A stretch of 64,000 nt of DNA from DASUPK01 sp963801055. Lineage in GTDB: Bacteria > Actinomycetota > Thermoleophilia > Solirubrobacterales > 70-9. Below the pieces are notes generated by a model. That model did no database searches and had not been told where the DNA came from. It saw only the letters and a program-made list of their open reading frames with translations. Positions 51,296-60,437 of the stretch are shown piece after piece. The position numbers were made by a program, and so were the translations under genes. Each line of letters begins with the position of its first letter. Position 1 is the first letter of the stretch. The DNA is taken from NCBI GenBank assembly GCA_963801055.1, contig CAWDDE010000001.1:62001-126000 (forward strand), written 5' to 3'.

Positions 51296-52491
51296 TGGTC
51301 CAGGCGGTAGACGGGGCCGTCGAGTGAGACCGCGTAGACCTGGCCCTGGTTGTCCTCCCCGAAGGAGGAGAGGCCGGGGACGTTCAGACCGAGCGAGCGG
51401 TCATCGCGGGCCCGTGCGGTCGCCGGCTTGAAGCTGCGCAGCTCACCGGCGCAGAAGTCGCCGTAGACGTAGCGGCCGAACAGCGCCGGCAACGAGCGAT
51501 CCCGGACCACGTAGCCGCCGGTGACCGAGCAGCCCTCGTCGCGGCCGTAGGTGAGAATCGGGGGTACCTCGTTCGGGGCACTCTGGTCCTCGTTGAAGCG
51601 GCTTGTCCCCTCGAAGGCGGACCAACCGAAGTTGTTGCCGCAGGCCCGCTCCGCGGGGACGTAGTCGATCTCCTCCTGCGTGCTCTGGCCGACGTCGCCG
51701 ATCAGCAGGGCGGCTGTCCCGCGGTCGAAGCTGAACCGCCACGGGTTGCGCAGGCCGTAGTCGCAGATCTCGGGACGAGCGCCCTGCCCGAGCGGGCCCG
51801 GCGACTCGACGGTGTACGGCCGTTGTTCGGCGGCGGTGTTTGTGGCCGCCGTTGATGTTGGCCGTGGGTCGATCCGGAGGATCTTCCCCAGCAGTGAATC
51901 AAGGTTCTGGCCATTGGGATCCTCGCCGGTCCCGCCGTCGCCCGTGCCGATGTAGAGCTGTCCATCGGGCCCGAACAGCAGCAGGCCACCGTTGTGGTTG
52001 GAGACGAAGTCGTCCATGTGGAGAATCTCGCGCTCGCTGCCCGCATCGAACGAGCCGTCGTCCGCGACCTTGAAACCGACGACGTGTTGGTCCTGGTCGT
52101 TCCCCGTGTAGTAGGCGTAGACGTCGCGCGAGCTCTGAAAGTCCGGGGCGAAGGCGACCGAGAGGAAGCCCTGCTCCGTGCCGTCGGAGGTGACCTGGTC
52201 GGTGATGTCGAGGGCCGGCCTCGAGACCACCTTGCCGTCCCTGACGATCCGTACGCTTCCCTCCCGCTCGACGACGTAGAGGTCGTCGCTCCCCGGCGGC
52301 TGAGTCACGTAGACGGGCTGGTCGAAGTCGCCGATCTTCTCCAGCCTGACCCGCCCGTCTCCCTGCGGTTGCTGCGCCGCGGTCGTCCCGCCGCCGTTCG
52401 AATCAGACCCGCCGCCGCAGGCGGCGATGATCAGGGCGGCCTGCGCCACCAGAGCGACCAACGCTGACCGGCGGCGTCCAGGCGTGTTCAT
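51292..52491 (-). CDS. PQQ-dependent sugar dehydrogenase-like lipoprotein (copy 3)
   Basis: This 399-residue paralogue is a lipoprotein, with a lipobox LIIAAC and the lipidated Cys at residue 25, followed by a Gly/Ser/Thr-rich linker. The propeller motifs are FDQPVYVTQPPGSDDLYVVE, EQGFLSVAFAPDF, SNHNGGLLLFGPDG, LRNPWRFSFDRGT and IGDVGQSTQEEIDYVP. It is the first gene of the three-gene tandem array, so one transcript would give one anchored and two secreted versions. The stem-loop at 52511-52537 lies just upstream. Confidence 0.85.
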   Translation of the reverse strand: MNTPGRRRSALVALVAQAALIIAACGGGSDSNGGGTTAAQQPQGDGRVRLEKIGDFDQPVYVTQPPGSDDLYVVEREGSVRIVRDGKVVSRPALDITDQVTSDGTEQGFLSVAFAPDFQSSRDVYAYYTGNDQDQHVVGFKVADDGSFDAGSEREILHMDDFVSNHNGGLLLFGPDGQLYIGTGDGGTGEDPNGQNLDSLLGKILRIDPRPTSTAATNTAAEQRPYTVESPGPLGQGARPEICDYGLRNPWRFSFDRGTAALLIGDVGQSTQEEIDYVPAERACGNNFGWSAFEGTSRFNEDQSAPNEVPPILTYGRDEGCSVTGGYVVRDRSLPALFGRYVYGDFCAGELRSFKPATARARDDRSLGLNVPGLSSFGEDNQGQVYAVSLDGPVYRLDQ

Positions 52492-52510
52492 CGCCCCCTA
52501 GAGAACACAA

Positions 52511-52537
52511 GGGCGGGGCGCTCGGTGCGCCCCGCCC
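52511..52537. terminator. strong GC stem-loop between the lipoprotein and sugar dehydrogenase genes
   Basis: GGGCGGGGCG pairs perfectly with CGCCCCGCCC over 10 bp around a 7-base loop. It lies 145 bases after the stop of the minus-strand lipoprotein gene and 20 bases before the sugar dehydrogenase start. On the minus strand it is followed by TTGTGTTCTC, a weak T-rich tail. It probably ends transcription of the lipoprotein gene. Confidence 0.55.
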
Positions 52538-52550
52538 TGGGCGAATCACG

Positions 52551-52676
52551 CGGCTCGCCTACGCTCGCTGGTCCGGGTCGCCCTCGACTTCGGGACCTGG
52601 GATCGTCTCGCGGGCGACGGCATGGACGACGAGGCGGCCGAGCTGATGACCGACGAGGTCGCGGTCGTCGCCGGCG
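52551..52676 (+). pseudogene. possible C-terminal remnant of a TetR-family regulator
   Basis: A plus-strand frame reads AARLRSLVRVALDFGTWDRL followed by AGDGMDDEAAELMTDEVAVV, which resembles the last two helices of TetR-type regulators, where such a W-x-x-L and Asp-Glu-rich helix end is common. There is no start codon with upstream homology and no DNA-binding domain. The frame runs on to a stop at 52709, over the end of the lipoprotein gene. It is too short to be certain and could be chance in high-GC DNA. Confidence 0.3.
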
Positions 52677-52682
52677 TTCCGG

Positions 52683-53467
52683 CTACTGCTGGTTTCCGGC
52701 CTGGCCGATGATGTCGCTCGGCTTGATCGGCACCACCTTGCCGGCGTCGTTGACGCGCGTTTGCGGCGGCGCGCTCGAGATCCGCACCACGAACTCGCCC
52801 TCCGGGACGGAGCCATCGGCGGTCACCGCCTTCGCCTTGCCCTGCAGGCCGGCGGCGACGCGGTAGTGGACAGTGAATGTGCCCGGCTGCACTGGCGTCA
52901 CGTTCCAGACCATCTCCCTGGTCTGCGTCGGCCGCCAGAGCGCCGAAGCTGAAGGTGTCAGTCTGCGCAGCCTCGGCCCCAGCAGAGGCCGTCTGGCCGG
53001 CGAGCTTCGGATAGCCCTCCTCGAGGATCCAGACCGGCCGGAAGGGAATGGCGAGGCCGGGCTGGTCGGAGCGGACGGAAAATGAGCCCTGCGCCTGGGG
53101 CAGGCCTTGGCTCGACGTGCCCGTCGAGCCGTTTGTGGCCGGTGGTCGAAGTCTGGGATTCGCTCGTGCTCGCGTTCGAGGCGGTGAAGATCGTGATCGC
53201 CAGGTCGGGGATCGTCTTGTCGCCGGTGTTCGCCACCGAGAGGGTCAGGTTGGTGTTCTGAGCGAGCTGCTGCTTGCTCGGGAAGTCCGCGCTGACGATC
53301 TGGACTGGGAAGTTGCCCGATGGCTCGTCCGCGTCCTGGCGCTCGCCGCCCCCGCAGGCGGAGATGCCCGCAGCGGAGAGGGCGATGAGGAGCCCGATCC
53401 CCAGGCGGTTGCGCACCCTCTGGGGACGGGCTGTCCGGGCGCTCTCCTCCAACGGCGCGGCCAACAT
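52683..53467 (-). pseudogene. hypothetical lipoprotein, two frameshifts
   Basis: ATG 53467 starts a protein with a hydrophobic signal and lipobox ending in GISAC, with the lipidated Cys at residue 38. The mature start has FPVQIVSADFPSKQQLAQNT and SVANTGDKTIPDLAITIFTA, a beta-rich domain like CARDB-type repeats. Frame moves near 53140 to one reading TNGSTGTSSQGLPQAQG and VWILEEGYPKLAGQTA, and again near 52940 to LWRPTQTREMVWNVTPVQPG and FTVHYRVAAGLQ, ending at 52683. The joined product of about 260 residues reads as one coherent exported protein of unknown function. TAGGGT lies 7 bases before the ATG. Confidence 0.6.
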
Positions 53468-53474
53468 ACCACGC

Positions 53475-53480
53475 ACCCTA
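53475..53480 (-). promoter_or_regulatory. -10-like element for a leaderless lipoprotein transcript
   Basis: TAGGGT on the minus strand is followed by GCGTGGT (7 bases) and ATG 53467, with no ribosome-binding site. The same 12-mer TAGGGTGCGTGG occurs before the subunit-3 gene at about 961-972. Confidence 0.4.
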
Positions 53481-53646
53481 CCCCCGCCCTTCCAGCTTCG
53501 TATCAGCAGTTCCGGGGGATCCTTGCCCTCGCGCGGCGCGACGGTTGTAGGTGGCGAACGGCTCTCCCATCCCATAATCTTCCCGGTGCGTCGCCTGCGC
53601 GACGTGCGGGGCCGCGCCCCAGCAAGGGGGGCTCCGGAGGAGAGCA

Positions 53647-54453
53647 ATGGTCAGATCCCTAGCCGACAGGGCGTTCCTCCCGGCCAAGTCCCTCTTTGAG
53701 CAGGTCGGGGACATGATGATCCTGACCGCCAAGACCGTCGTCTCGGCGATCAGGCCCCCCTATCCGTACGGGGGCGAGTTCATCGGACAGTTCCTGTTCG
53801 CCCTTCAGCTCTGCTGGTTCCCGATGATGATCTCGACCCTGGCCTTCGGCTTCGGCGCGCCGGGCCTGCAGGCGGCGAACTTCCTCTCTCTGTTCGGCGC
53901 GCTCGATCGCCTCGGCGGGTTCTTCGTGCTCGCCTCGATCCGTGAGTTCGCGCCGACGGTGACGGCGGTAGTCGTCGCCGGCGTAGCGGGGACGGCGATC
54001 ACCGCGGACCTCGGCGCGCGCAAGATCCGAGAGGAGCTCGACGCGCTCCAGGTGCTCGGCGTCGACCCGATCAAGAACCTGGTCGTGCCGCGCTTCCTGG
54101 CGCTGATGCTGATCACGGGCCTGATGGACATCTACGCGCTGATCTTCGGCATCGTCGGCGGGCTTGGCGCGGAGCTGCTCTACAGCGAGCCGCTCGGCGG
54201 CTTCTTCGCCACGCTGTTCAACAACGCCTCGGTGACCGACCTATGGGGCTCGGTGCTCAAGTGCACCTGCTTCGGGGCGATCATCGCGATCGTCTGTGCC
54301 TACAAGGGGATGACTGCGTCCGGAGGCGCCGAGGGGGTGGGTCGAGCCGTCAATGAGGCGGTGGTGATCGCCTTCATGGGCGTCTTCGCCTTCAACTACG
54401 TCTTCACACAAACGCTGTTGGCGACCCATCCGGAGCTGCAGGTGATCAAGTGA
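53647..54453 (+). CDS. MlaE/YrbE-type ABC permease (first copy)
   Basis: The 268-residue inner-membrane protein has about five to six hydrophobic segments and family landmarks SIREFAPTVTAVVVAGVAGT near residue 98, ITADLGARKIREELDALQVL near 117 and a C-terminal YKGMTASGGAEGVGRAVNEA. YrbE pairs form the membrane part of Mce lipid or sterol importers. GGAGGAGAGCA precedes the ATG. Its end overlaps the second permease by 4 bases. Confidence 0.88.
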   Translation: MVRSLADRAFLPAKSLFEQVGDMMILTAKTVVSAIRPPYPYGGEFIGQFLFALQLCWFPMMISTLAFGFGAPGLQAANFLSLFGALDRLGGFFVLASIREFAPTVTAVVVAGVAGTAITADLGARKIREELDALQVLGVDPIKNLVVPRFLALMLITGLMDIYALIFGIVGGLGAELLYSEPLGGFFATLFNNASVTDLWGSVLKCTCFGAIIAIVCAYKGMTASGGAEGVGRAVNEAVVIAFMGVFAFNYVFTQTLLATHPELQVIK

Positions 54454-55250
54454 ACGCGGGCTGGCTGGCGGTCCCGCGGGGCTGGCTCAACTCGATCGGC
54501 GAGATCTTCGGCTTCTGCACCCGGGTTGCCGGCCTGGTCTTCACGGGCCGCGTCTTCCAGTTCTTCGGCGAAGCCCTCCGTCAGACCGGCATTCTGATCC
54601 TCGGCTCGACGCTCGTGATCTGGGGCCTGGTCTTCATCCTCGGCCTCCAATGCGGGATCGAGGGGGCCTACTTCAACCGCTCGGTCGGCGCGCCCGCCTA
54701 CGCCGGCGTGTTCGCCGCCTGGTGCGACCTGCGCGAGGTGATCCCCTACGGCTTCGGCTACATGCTCTCCGCGAAGGTCGGCACGGGAATCGTCGCGGAA
54801 CTGGGCGCCATGCGGATCTCGGACGAGATCGACGCCCTCGAGGTGATGGGTGTCCCGCCCGTGACCTTTCTGGCCGCCACCCGTCTGCTCGCCGCCTGGA
54901 TCGCCTTCCCCTTCATGTACCTGGCCGCCGTCGGAATCGGCTTTTTCGCCAGCTGGCTCGCGGTGGTCGAGCAGATCGGCGACGTCTCCTCGGGCGGCTA
55001 CTTCCTGATCTTCTGGATGTTCCAGAACCCGCCCGACCTCTTATTCAGCTTGATAAAGGGCATGGTGATGGCCACGGCCATCGTGCTTGTCGGCTGCTAC
55101 TACGGCTACACGGCCTCGGGCGGCCCGGTCGGAGTGGGGACGGCGACGGCCAAATCGATGGTCCTCAACATCGTGCTCGTCCACATCATCGGGATGATGG
55201 GAACGCTGGTCTTCTGGGGCGCGAACCCGAGGGCTCCCATCGGGGGGTGA
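54450..55250 (+). CDS. MlaE/YrbE-type ABC permease (second copy)
   Basis: This 266-residue paralogue shows GYMLSAKVGTGIVAELGAMR, ISDEIDALEVMGVPPVTFLA near residue 125, and YYGYTASGGPVGVGTATAKS near 215, with about six hydrophobic segments. Two different YrbE proteins (A and B) as a heterodimer is the layout of actinobacterial mce operons. The start is GTG, overlapping the first permease stop. Downstream, where mceA would be expected, the ATPase gene occurs instead. Confidence 0.88.
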   Translation: MNAGWLAVPRGWLNSIGEIFGFCTRVAGLVFTGRVFQFFGEALRQTGILILGSTLVIWGLVFILGLQCGIEGAYFNRSVGAPAYAGVFAAWCDLREVIPYGFGYMLSAKVGTGIVAELGAMRISDEIDALEVMGVPPVTFLAATRLLAAWIAFPFMYLAAVGIGFFASWLAVVEQIGDVSSGGYFLIFWMFQNPPDLLFSLIKGMVMATAIVLVGCYYGYTASGGPVGVGTATAKSMVLNIVLVHIIGMMGTLVFWGANPRAPIGG

Positions 55251-55322
55251 CGCGGTAGGTGACGCGGTAGCGATTTGCCCCGCCTAGAATCAGGGTAGGA
55301 AAGCCCTAAGGAGGAGTGAGAG

Positions 55323-56366
55323 TTGGCTGAACGGAAGAGGACCACCCGGAGGAGCAGCACTTCGTCAAACCGAGACGCCTCTCCTGAGACCGACGAGGCG
55401 CGCGAGGCGCCCGACGCCGAGTTCAGCGAGGACGAGGTCAGCGAGGACGAGGCCACGGCGGAGGCGGAGGCCGTCGAGGAGGGGGATCCGCTCGCCGCGC
55501 AGGGCTACGGCGAGGAGGATTTCTCCCGGCGCGACTACATCATCCCGGGCGTCGACGCCGACGATCCGGATCCCTACAAGTGGCATACCGGCCGGAACCG
55601 CGACCACGGCGGGGAGGACGCGATCGAGATCATCGACCTGGTCAAGCAGTTCGGCCGCACGCGGATCCTGAACGGCTGCAACCTGGGCCTCCCGGACAAC
55701 ATGATCTCGATGGTGCTCGGCCCATCCGGGACGGGCAAGTCGGTTCTCATCAAGCACATCGTCGGCCTGCTCTACCCGGACTCGGGCGACGTGTTGGTCC
55801 ACGGCGAATCGATCCCGAACATGACCGACGACGAGCTCTTCGAGGTGCGCAAGAAGTTCGGCTTGCTCTTCCAGGACGGCGCCCTGTTCGGGTCGATGAA
55901 CGTCTACGACAACACCTGCTTCCCGCTCCGCCAGCACACCGACAAGGGCGAGGACGAGATCGAGGAGATCGTCACCCGCCGCCTCCGCGAGGTCGGCCTC
56001 GCCGAGGCCATGTACAAGATGCCGAACGAGCTCTCGGGCGGGATGCGCAAGCGCGCCGGATTCGCCCGAGCGCTGGTGCTCGACCCGGCGATCGTCATGT
56101 TCGACGAGCCCGACTCGGGCCTCGACCCCGTCCGGACGGCGCTGCTCTGCGAGTTGATTCGCGAGGTCCACGAGGAGAACGGCGGCTGCTACCTGGTGAT
56201 CAGCCACGACCTCGCGACCGCTCGCCGGATCGCCGAGTTCCTCGCGGTGCTCTGGAAGGGCAAGATCGTCGAGTCGGGCCCGGCGGACGAGCTCTTCGAC
56301 TCGAGCAACGAGTTCATCCGCCAGTTCCTCAACGCCGACGTCAAGGGCCCGCTCGCGATGGATTGA
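55323..56366 (+). CDS. Mce/Mla-type ABC transporter ATP-binding protein with acidic N-terminal extension
   Basis: TTG 55323 is preceded by AAGGAGG 8 bases upstream. The 347-residue protein has about 95 N-terminal residues very rich in Glu, Asp and Ala, before a standard MlaF/Mkl-type ATPase. Walker A is GPSGTGKSVLIKH near residue 138, the Q loop is LLFQDGALFGSMNVYDN, the signature is ELSGGMRKRAGFARAL near 240 and Walker B is AIVMFDEPDSGLD near 260, with the switch His in LVISHDLATAR. It powers the two YrbE permeases. The extension is probably disordered and has no recognised function. Confidence 0.88.
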   Translation: MAERKRTTRRSSTSSNRDASPETDEAREAPDAEFSEDEVSEDEATAEAEAVEEGDPLAAQGYGEEDFSRRDYIIPGVDADDPDPYKWHTGRNRDHGGEDAIEIIDLVKQFGRTRILNGCNLGLPDNMISMVLGPSGTGKSVLIKHIVGLLYPDSGDVLVHGESIPNMTDDELFEVRKKFGLLFQDGALFGSMNVYDNTCFPLRQHTDKGEDEIEEIVTRRLREVGLAEAMYKMPNELSGGMRKRAGFARALVLDPAIVMFDEPDSGLDPVRTALLCELIREVHEENGGCYLVISHDLATARRIAEFLAVLWKGKIVESGPADELFDSSNEFIRQFLNADVKGPLAMD

Positions 56367-56395
56367 CCGCAGGGCCGGCCGCTACCGTGAGCGGC

Positions 56396-56641
56396 ATGGC
56401 TCTGCGGCGGATCACCGACGAGGACGTGCTCGCCTCGATCGTCGAGCTCGCAGGCGACGGCTACTGCCTGGTCGCCGAGCTACTTCCCTCGTTGCCGAGG
56501 CGGACCCATGCAGATCGGCGTCGCGCCCTGAAGCGCTCGGTCAACCGGGGCCTGGTCATCGAGAGGCGCGGCCCGGATGGCCGGATGCACGTCGCCGTCG
56601 CCAGCGAGGGCTGGCGCCAGCTCCGCGCGCGAGCCGCCTAG
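56396..56641 (+). CDS. small winged-helix-like hypothetical protein
   Basis: ATG 56396 follows TACCGT by exactly 7 bases, with no ribosome-binding site, so a leaderless mRNA is likely. The 81-residue product has the alternation of a small winged helix: ITDEDVLASIVELAGDGYCL, then VAELLPSLP, a basic recognition-like helix HADRRRALKRSVNRGLVIER and a strand pair RMHVAVASEGWRQL. It may bind DNA. I do not recognise the family. It sits between the ABC operon and the DUF1918 gene. Confidence 0.55.
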   Translation: MALRRITDEDVLASIVELAGDGYCLVAELLPSLPRRTHADRRRALKRSVNRGLVIERRGPDGRMHVAVASEGWRQLRARAA

Positions 56642-56686
56642 ACGAGGCGCAGCGGGGGTTGCTCAGCTCGCGGAATCCGCTCGCTG

Positions 56687-56878
56687 CTACTCGGCCGGCT
56701 CGGCGGGCCCCACCGCTCCCGCCGCGGGCGTATAGATGCTCTCGTGCCCGTCATCCCAGCGAACCCGATAGCGAGGAGAAGGCCCCTCGTTCACCACCTC
56801 CTCGATGACGCCGGTACGACTCGGGCGCTCGGTCGACTCCGCCTCGACCTTGATGCGATTCCCCACCTCCAGCTTCAT
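56687..56878 (-). CDS. DUF1918 domain-containing protein
   Basis: From ATG 56878, with GGAGGTGAGGC just upstream, the product has 63 residues; a longer start at 56905 adds MDGTNGGEA without homology. It matches DUF1918: VGNRIKVEAESTERPSRTGV and YRVRWDDGHESIYTP. This is a small SH3-like beta-barrel protein widespread in actinobacteria, and its function is not established. Confidence 0.8.
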   Translation of the reverse strand: MKLEVGNRIKVEAESTERPSRTGVIEEVVNEGPSPRYRVRWDDGHESIYTPAAGAVGPAEPAE

Positions 56879-56976
56879 TGCCTCACCTCCATTCGTGCCG
56901 TCCATACCGTGATATCACCGATCGCCAGCCCTGGCGAGTGGCGCGGCTCAGATAGCGTCCCCGTAACCTCGGCCTC

Positions 56977-59696
56977 GTGAACGCGGGGAGATTCTTCGAG
57001 CGGGTGGCCGCGGTCGCCGTTCGCCGGCCCTGGCTGCTGATCGCCCCGATCGTGGCGCTGACCGGCGCGGGGATCTTCGCGGCGACGCGGCTCGATACGA
57101 GCGCCGGGACCGACACCCTGGTCAGCAAGGGCTCCTCCGAATTCAAGGCCACTCAGGGCTTCCATCAGGATTTCGGGGACGAGCCGGTGATCGTGCTGGT
57201 GAAGGAGGACCTGCGAAAACTCGTCCTCACCAGGGATCTGGAGCCGCTCTTCGAGCTCGAGGAGTGCTTCGCGGGCGGCACCCAGCTGGCCCAGTCGCTT
57301 CCCCACCGCAAGAAGCAGCCGCTGCCGCCAGTCTGCGACGAGATCGCCAAGCTGCATCCGAGTCACTCGGTCTTCGGCCCGGGCACATTCCTGTATCTGA
57401 GCGTCGCCGGTATCCAGCAGGCGCTCCAAGGGCAGATCGGCGGCGCCGCCCAGACCGCGCGCGCCGCTGGCCAGCGGGCGGCGAAGGCGGCAGCCAAGCG
57501 CGGGGCGTCGCCCGCGGAGCAGCAGCGGGCCGCCAACTCGGCCGCCCAGTCGGTGCTCAGCCAGTTCCAGAGCAACCTCGTGCAGGTGGCGCTCCAGTTC
57601 GGGATCACCTCGATACCGCGGCTCGACGACCCAACTTTCGTCAGCCGCGTCGTCTTCGACGAGAGCGAGCCCGCTGGGACGCCGAAGGAGCGCTTCGGCT
57701 ACCTCTTCCCCAACAGGGACGCCGCGCAGATCATCGTCCGGCTCCGTCCAGACCTCACGGATGCCGAGCGCCACCAGGCGATCGGCCTGTTCGGCAAGGC
57801 GGTCTCCGACCCACGCTTCAAGCTCAGCGACGGCAGCTACGTCGTCACCGGGGCGCCGGTGGTGGTCGACGCCGGCGCGCGCGAGCTCCGCAACCAGACG
57901 CTGCTGTTGCTCGGGGTCGCGGGTGTGGTGATGGCGCTGACGCTGCTCTTGATTCTGCCGCGGCCGTTGCGGCTGCTGCCCCTCGGGGTTGCCCTTGCCG
58001 CCGGGTCGCTCACCCTGGGCCTCGTGGCGCTCCTCGGCGGGTCGCTCACGGTCGGCGCACTAGCGATGCTGCCGGTGCTGGTCGGCCTGGCGGTGGACTA
58101 CGCGATCCAGTTCCAGGCCCGCTTCAACGAGGCCAGGGCAGAGGGCGCGGCGCCGGGGCGTGCCGTGGCGCTTGCTGCTGTAGGCGGTGGCCCGGTGATC
58201 GGGGCCGCATGCGTGGCCACGATCGCTGGCTTTGCGGTCTTCGCCCTCTCGCCGAGCCCCCTGGTGCGCTCATTCGGACTGCTCCTCGTGATCGGCATCG
58301 CCCTGGCGTTCGTGGTGGCACTGACCGGCGGGTTGGCGGCACTCGGGCTCTCGGCCTGGCGCGGGTCGAAGCCGGCCCCGGGCGGTGGCGAGGCCGACCG
58401 GCCCGCCGGCAGCGCGGCCGCCCGGCTCGAGTCGGCCGGCGTCGCTGCCATCGCGACGGCGATCGCCAGCCCCCGGCGGGTGCTGGCGGCCGGCCTGCTG
58501 CTCGCGATTTGCGGCTGGGTCGCGAGCGCCGGCACCGGGGTGCGAGACCGACATCCGGGACCTCGCACCCCCGAACCTGAAGGCCCTCGACGACCTGAAC
58601 GAGCTCGAGAAGGAGACCGGGATCTCAGGCGACGTCAACGTGACGATCAGGGCGCAGGACCCGACCAGTCCAGCGGTGATCTCCTGGGCCCAGGGGTTCC
58701 AGCAGCGCGTGCTCGCCCGTCACGGGTTCTCCGGTGACTCACCGAGCTGCGCTGACGCCCAGATCTGCCCGGCTCTCTCCCTGACCGACTTTTTCGGCGG
58801 CACCCAATCAGCGAGTGCGACAACCTCCCAGCAGGGCCAGAGCGTGGGGGACGTCCACGCTCTCGTCCAGGCACTTCCCTGCTTCATCTCGCAGATCGTG
58901 ATCAGCCACCGCGGCGAGTGCAGCCCGACCGGCGGAACGCCGATCGGGGACACGGCCGACGTCGCCTTTGGGATCCGAGTCCAGCCTCTCTCCGACCAGC
59001 AGGACCTGATCACCGACATCCGCTCCCAGATCGACCCCCCCGGAGGCCCGGCGCCGCCGCCGGGTACGACCGTGGAGCTGGCCGGGCTTCCCGTGCTCGC
59101 GGCCGAGGCCAATACCGATCTCTCCCGCAGCCGCTGGTGGCTGCCGCTGGCGGGCCTGGTCGCCGTCGGTGTCGTCCTGGCGGCGATCTATCGCTCGGTA
59201 CGCCGTGCGATCGTTCCCCTGATCCCCGTGCTGATGGCCACCGGTTGGTCGGGCCTGGTGGTCGCGGCGCTCGGCGTCTCGCTCAATCCGATGTCGGCCA
59301 CCCTCGGTGCGCTGGTGATCGCGATCGCCACGGAGTTCAGCGTGATCCTCTCCGCCCGCTACGCGACCGAGCGCCGGAACGGGCTCTCCGTCGGCGAGGC
59401 CCTGCGGCGGACCTACGCGCGCACCGGCCCCGCGGTGCTCGCCTCGGGCGTCACCGCGATCGCGGGCTTCGCGGTGCTTGCCATCGCCGGGCTGCCGCTG
59501 CTAGACGAGATCGGCCTGATCTCGGTCGCCCCCGTACTCCGTGACTTCGGCCTCGTCACCGTCGCCGACCTCGCTCGTCGCGCTCGCCGGCGTGATGCTG
59601 GTGCTACCTGCGGCGGTGGTGTGGGCGGAGGAGGGCTTCCCGCTTCCTTCGCGGGCGCGTCCGCGGCCCCTGGCGACCGGCGAATCCGCCCCTTGA
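56977..59696 (+). pseudogene. MMPL/RND-type transporter, two frameshifts
   Basis: GTG 56977 lies 7 bases after TAACCT, suggesting a leaderless start. The joined product has about 906 residues with RND symmetry: one N-terminal membrane segment, a large exported loop, and a membrane bundle with LPVLVGLAVDYAIQFQARFN near residue 370. A second half follows with its own loop and the bundle GALVIAIATEFSVILSARYA. Frame breaks lie near 58540 (after WVASAGTG, continuing CETDIRDLAPPNLKA) and near 59565 (after FGLVTVAD, continuing TSLVALAGVMLVLPAAVVWA). MMPL proteins export or move lipids, so a link with the adjacent YrbE-MlaF system is plausible. Without the breaks it is a full-length transporter. Confidence 0.78.
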
Positions 59697-59717
59697 GATA
59701 TCTACGAACATTGAGCC

Positions 59718-60437
59718 GTGGAGAAGGGCGCTGGAGGAGAGGGCGGACGAGAGGAGGACCCGCGTCAGCGACCGCGCCGGACGACGATCTACTCGCTGAT
59801 CGTTGGGCTGGCGTTCATCGCGTTGATCGCCGTCGCCGGAATCAACACGATCTCCACCGAGAACAAGGGGGTGCTCGGCGCGCGGGACGAGGGTGACCTG
59901 CCGCTCGCTCAGTTCGCGGTGCCCGACGCCCGGACGGACGCGAGCGGCGACGCGAACATCGCCCAGGACGACTGCGACGCGGCCCGGATCCCCTGTCCCT
60001 CGGACGACGCGAGGACTCCGGCCTGCCGGATTGACGTTCCCGGGGCGATCCGGGTCTGCGACCTGTTCAACAAACCCCTGATCCTGTCGTTCTGGTTCAC
60101 CCGCGGCGGGGACTGCGAGGATCAGGAGGACGTCTTCGATCGCGCTTACCGACGCTACTCCGCACGGGTCAATTTCCTGGCGATCGACGTGCGGGACTCG
60201 GACTCGGAGGTCCGCAAGCTGATCGCGGAGCGCCACTGGACACATCCGATCGGCCTCGACCGTGACGGGGCGCTCTCCAACCTGTACCGGGTCGGAGGCT
60301 GCCCCACCTTCGTCTACGCCTACCCCGGCGGGATCCTGCACGCCACCTCGATCGGGCAGCTGGACGCCCCGAGGTTCTTCGCGAAGGTGCAGGACCTGAT
60401 CGCGGCATCGAAGCGAAGAGAGCGGACGCTCCGCTGA
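59718..60437 (+). CDS. membrane-anchored thioredoxin-fold protein lacking a CxxC pair
   Basis: The 239-residue protein begins with a charged tail, then one membrane segment (YSLIVGLAFIALIAVAGINT near residues 25-44), so the rest lies outside. A redoxin-like domain follows: RVCDLFNKPLILSFWFTRGG near residue 110, then VNFLAIDVRDSDSEVRKLIA, YRVGGCPTFVYAYPGG with the cis-proline, and a C-terminal helix. At the usual CxxC position the sequence is RGGDCEDQ, keeping only one Cys. Several other Cys (DDCDAARIPC, RTPACRI) precede the domain. TlpA/SCO-like maturation or peroxidase roles are possible. The start is GTG. Confidence 0.68.
   Translation: MEKGAGGEGGREEDPRQRPRRTTIYSLIVGLAFIALIAVAGINTISTENKGVLGARDEGDLPLAQFAVPDARTDASGDANIAQDDCDAARIPCPSDDARTPACRIDVPGAIRVCDLFNKPLILSFWFTRGGDCEDQEDVFDRAYRRYSARVNFLAIDVRDSDSEVRKLIAERHWTHPIGLDRDGALSNLYRVGGCPTFVYAYPGGILHATSIGQLDAPRFFAKVQDLIAASKRRERTLR

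Noticed and set aside
52511..52537. The GC hairpin as an attenuator of the sugar dehydrogenase operon
   Set aside because: No leader peptide or alternative pairing is visible; its position after the lipoprotein gene fits a simple terminator better.
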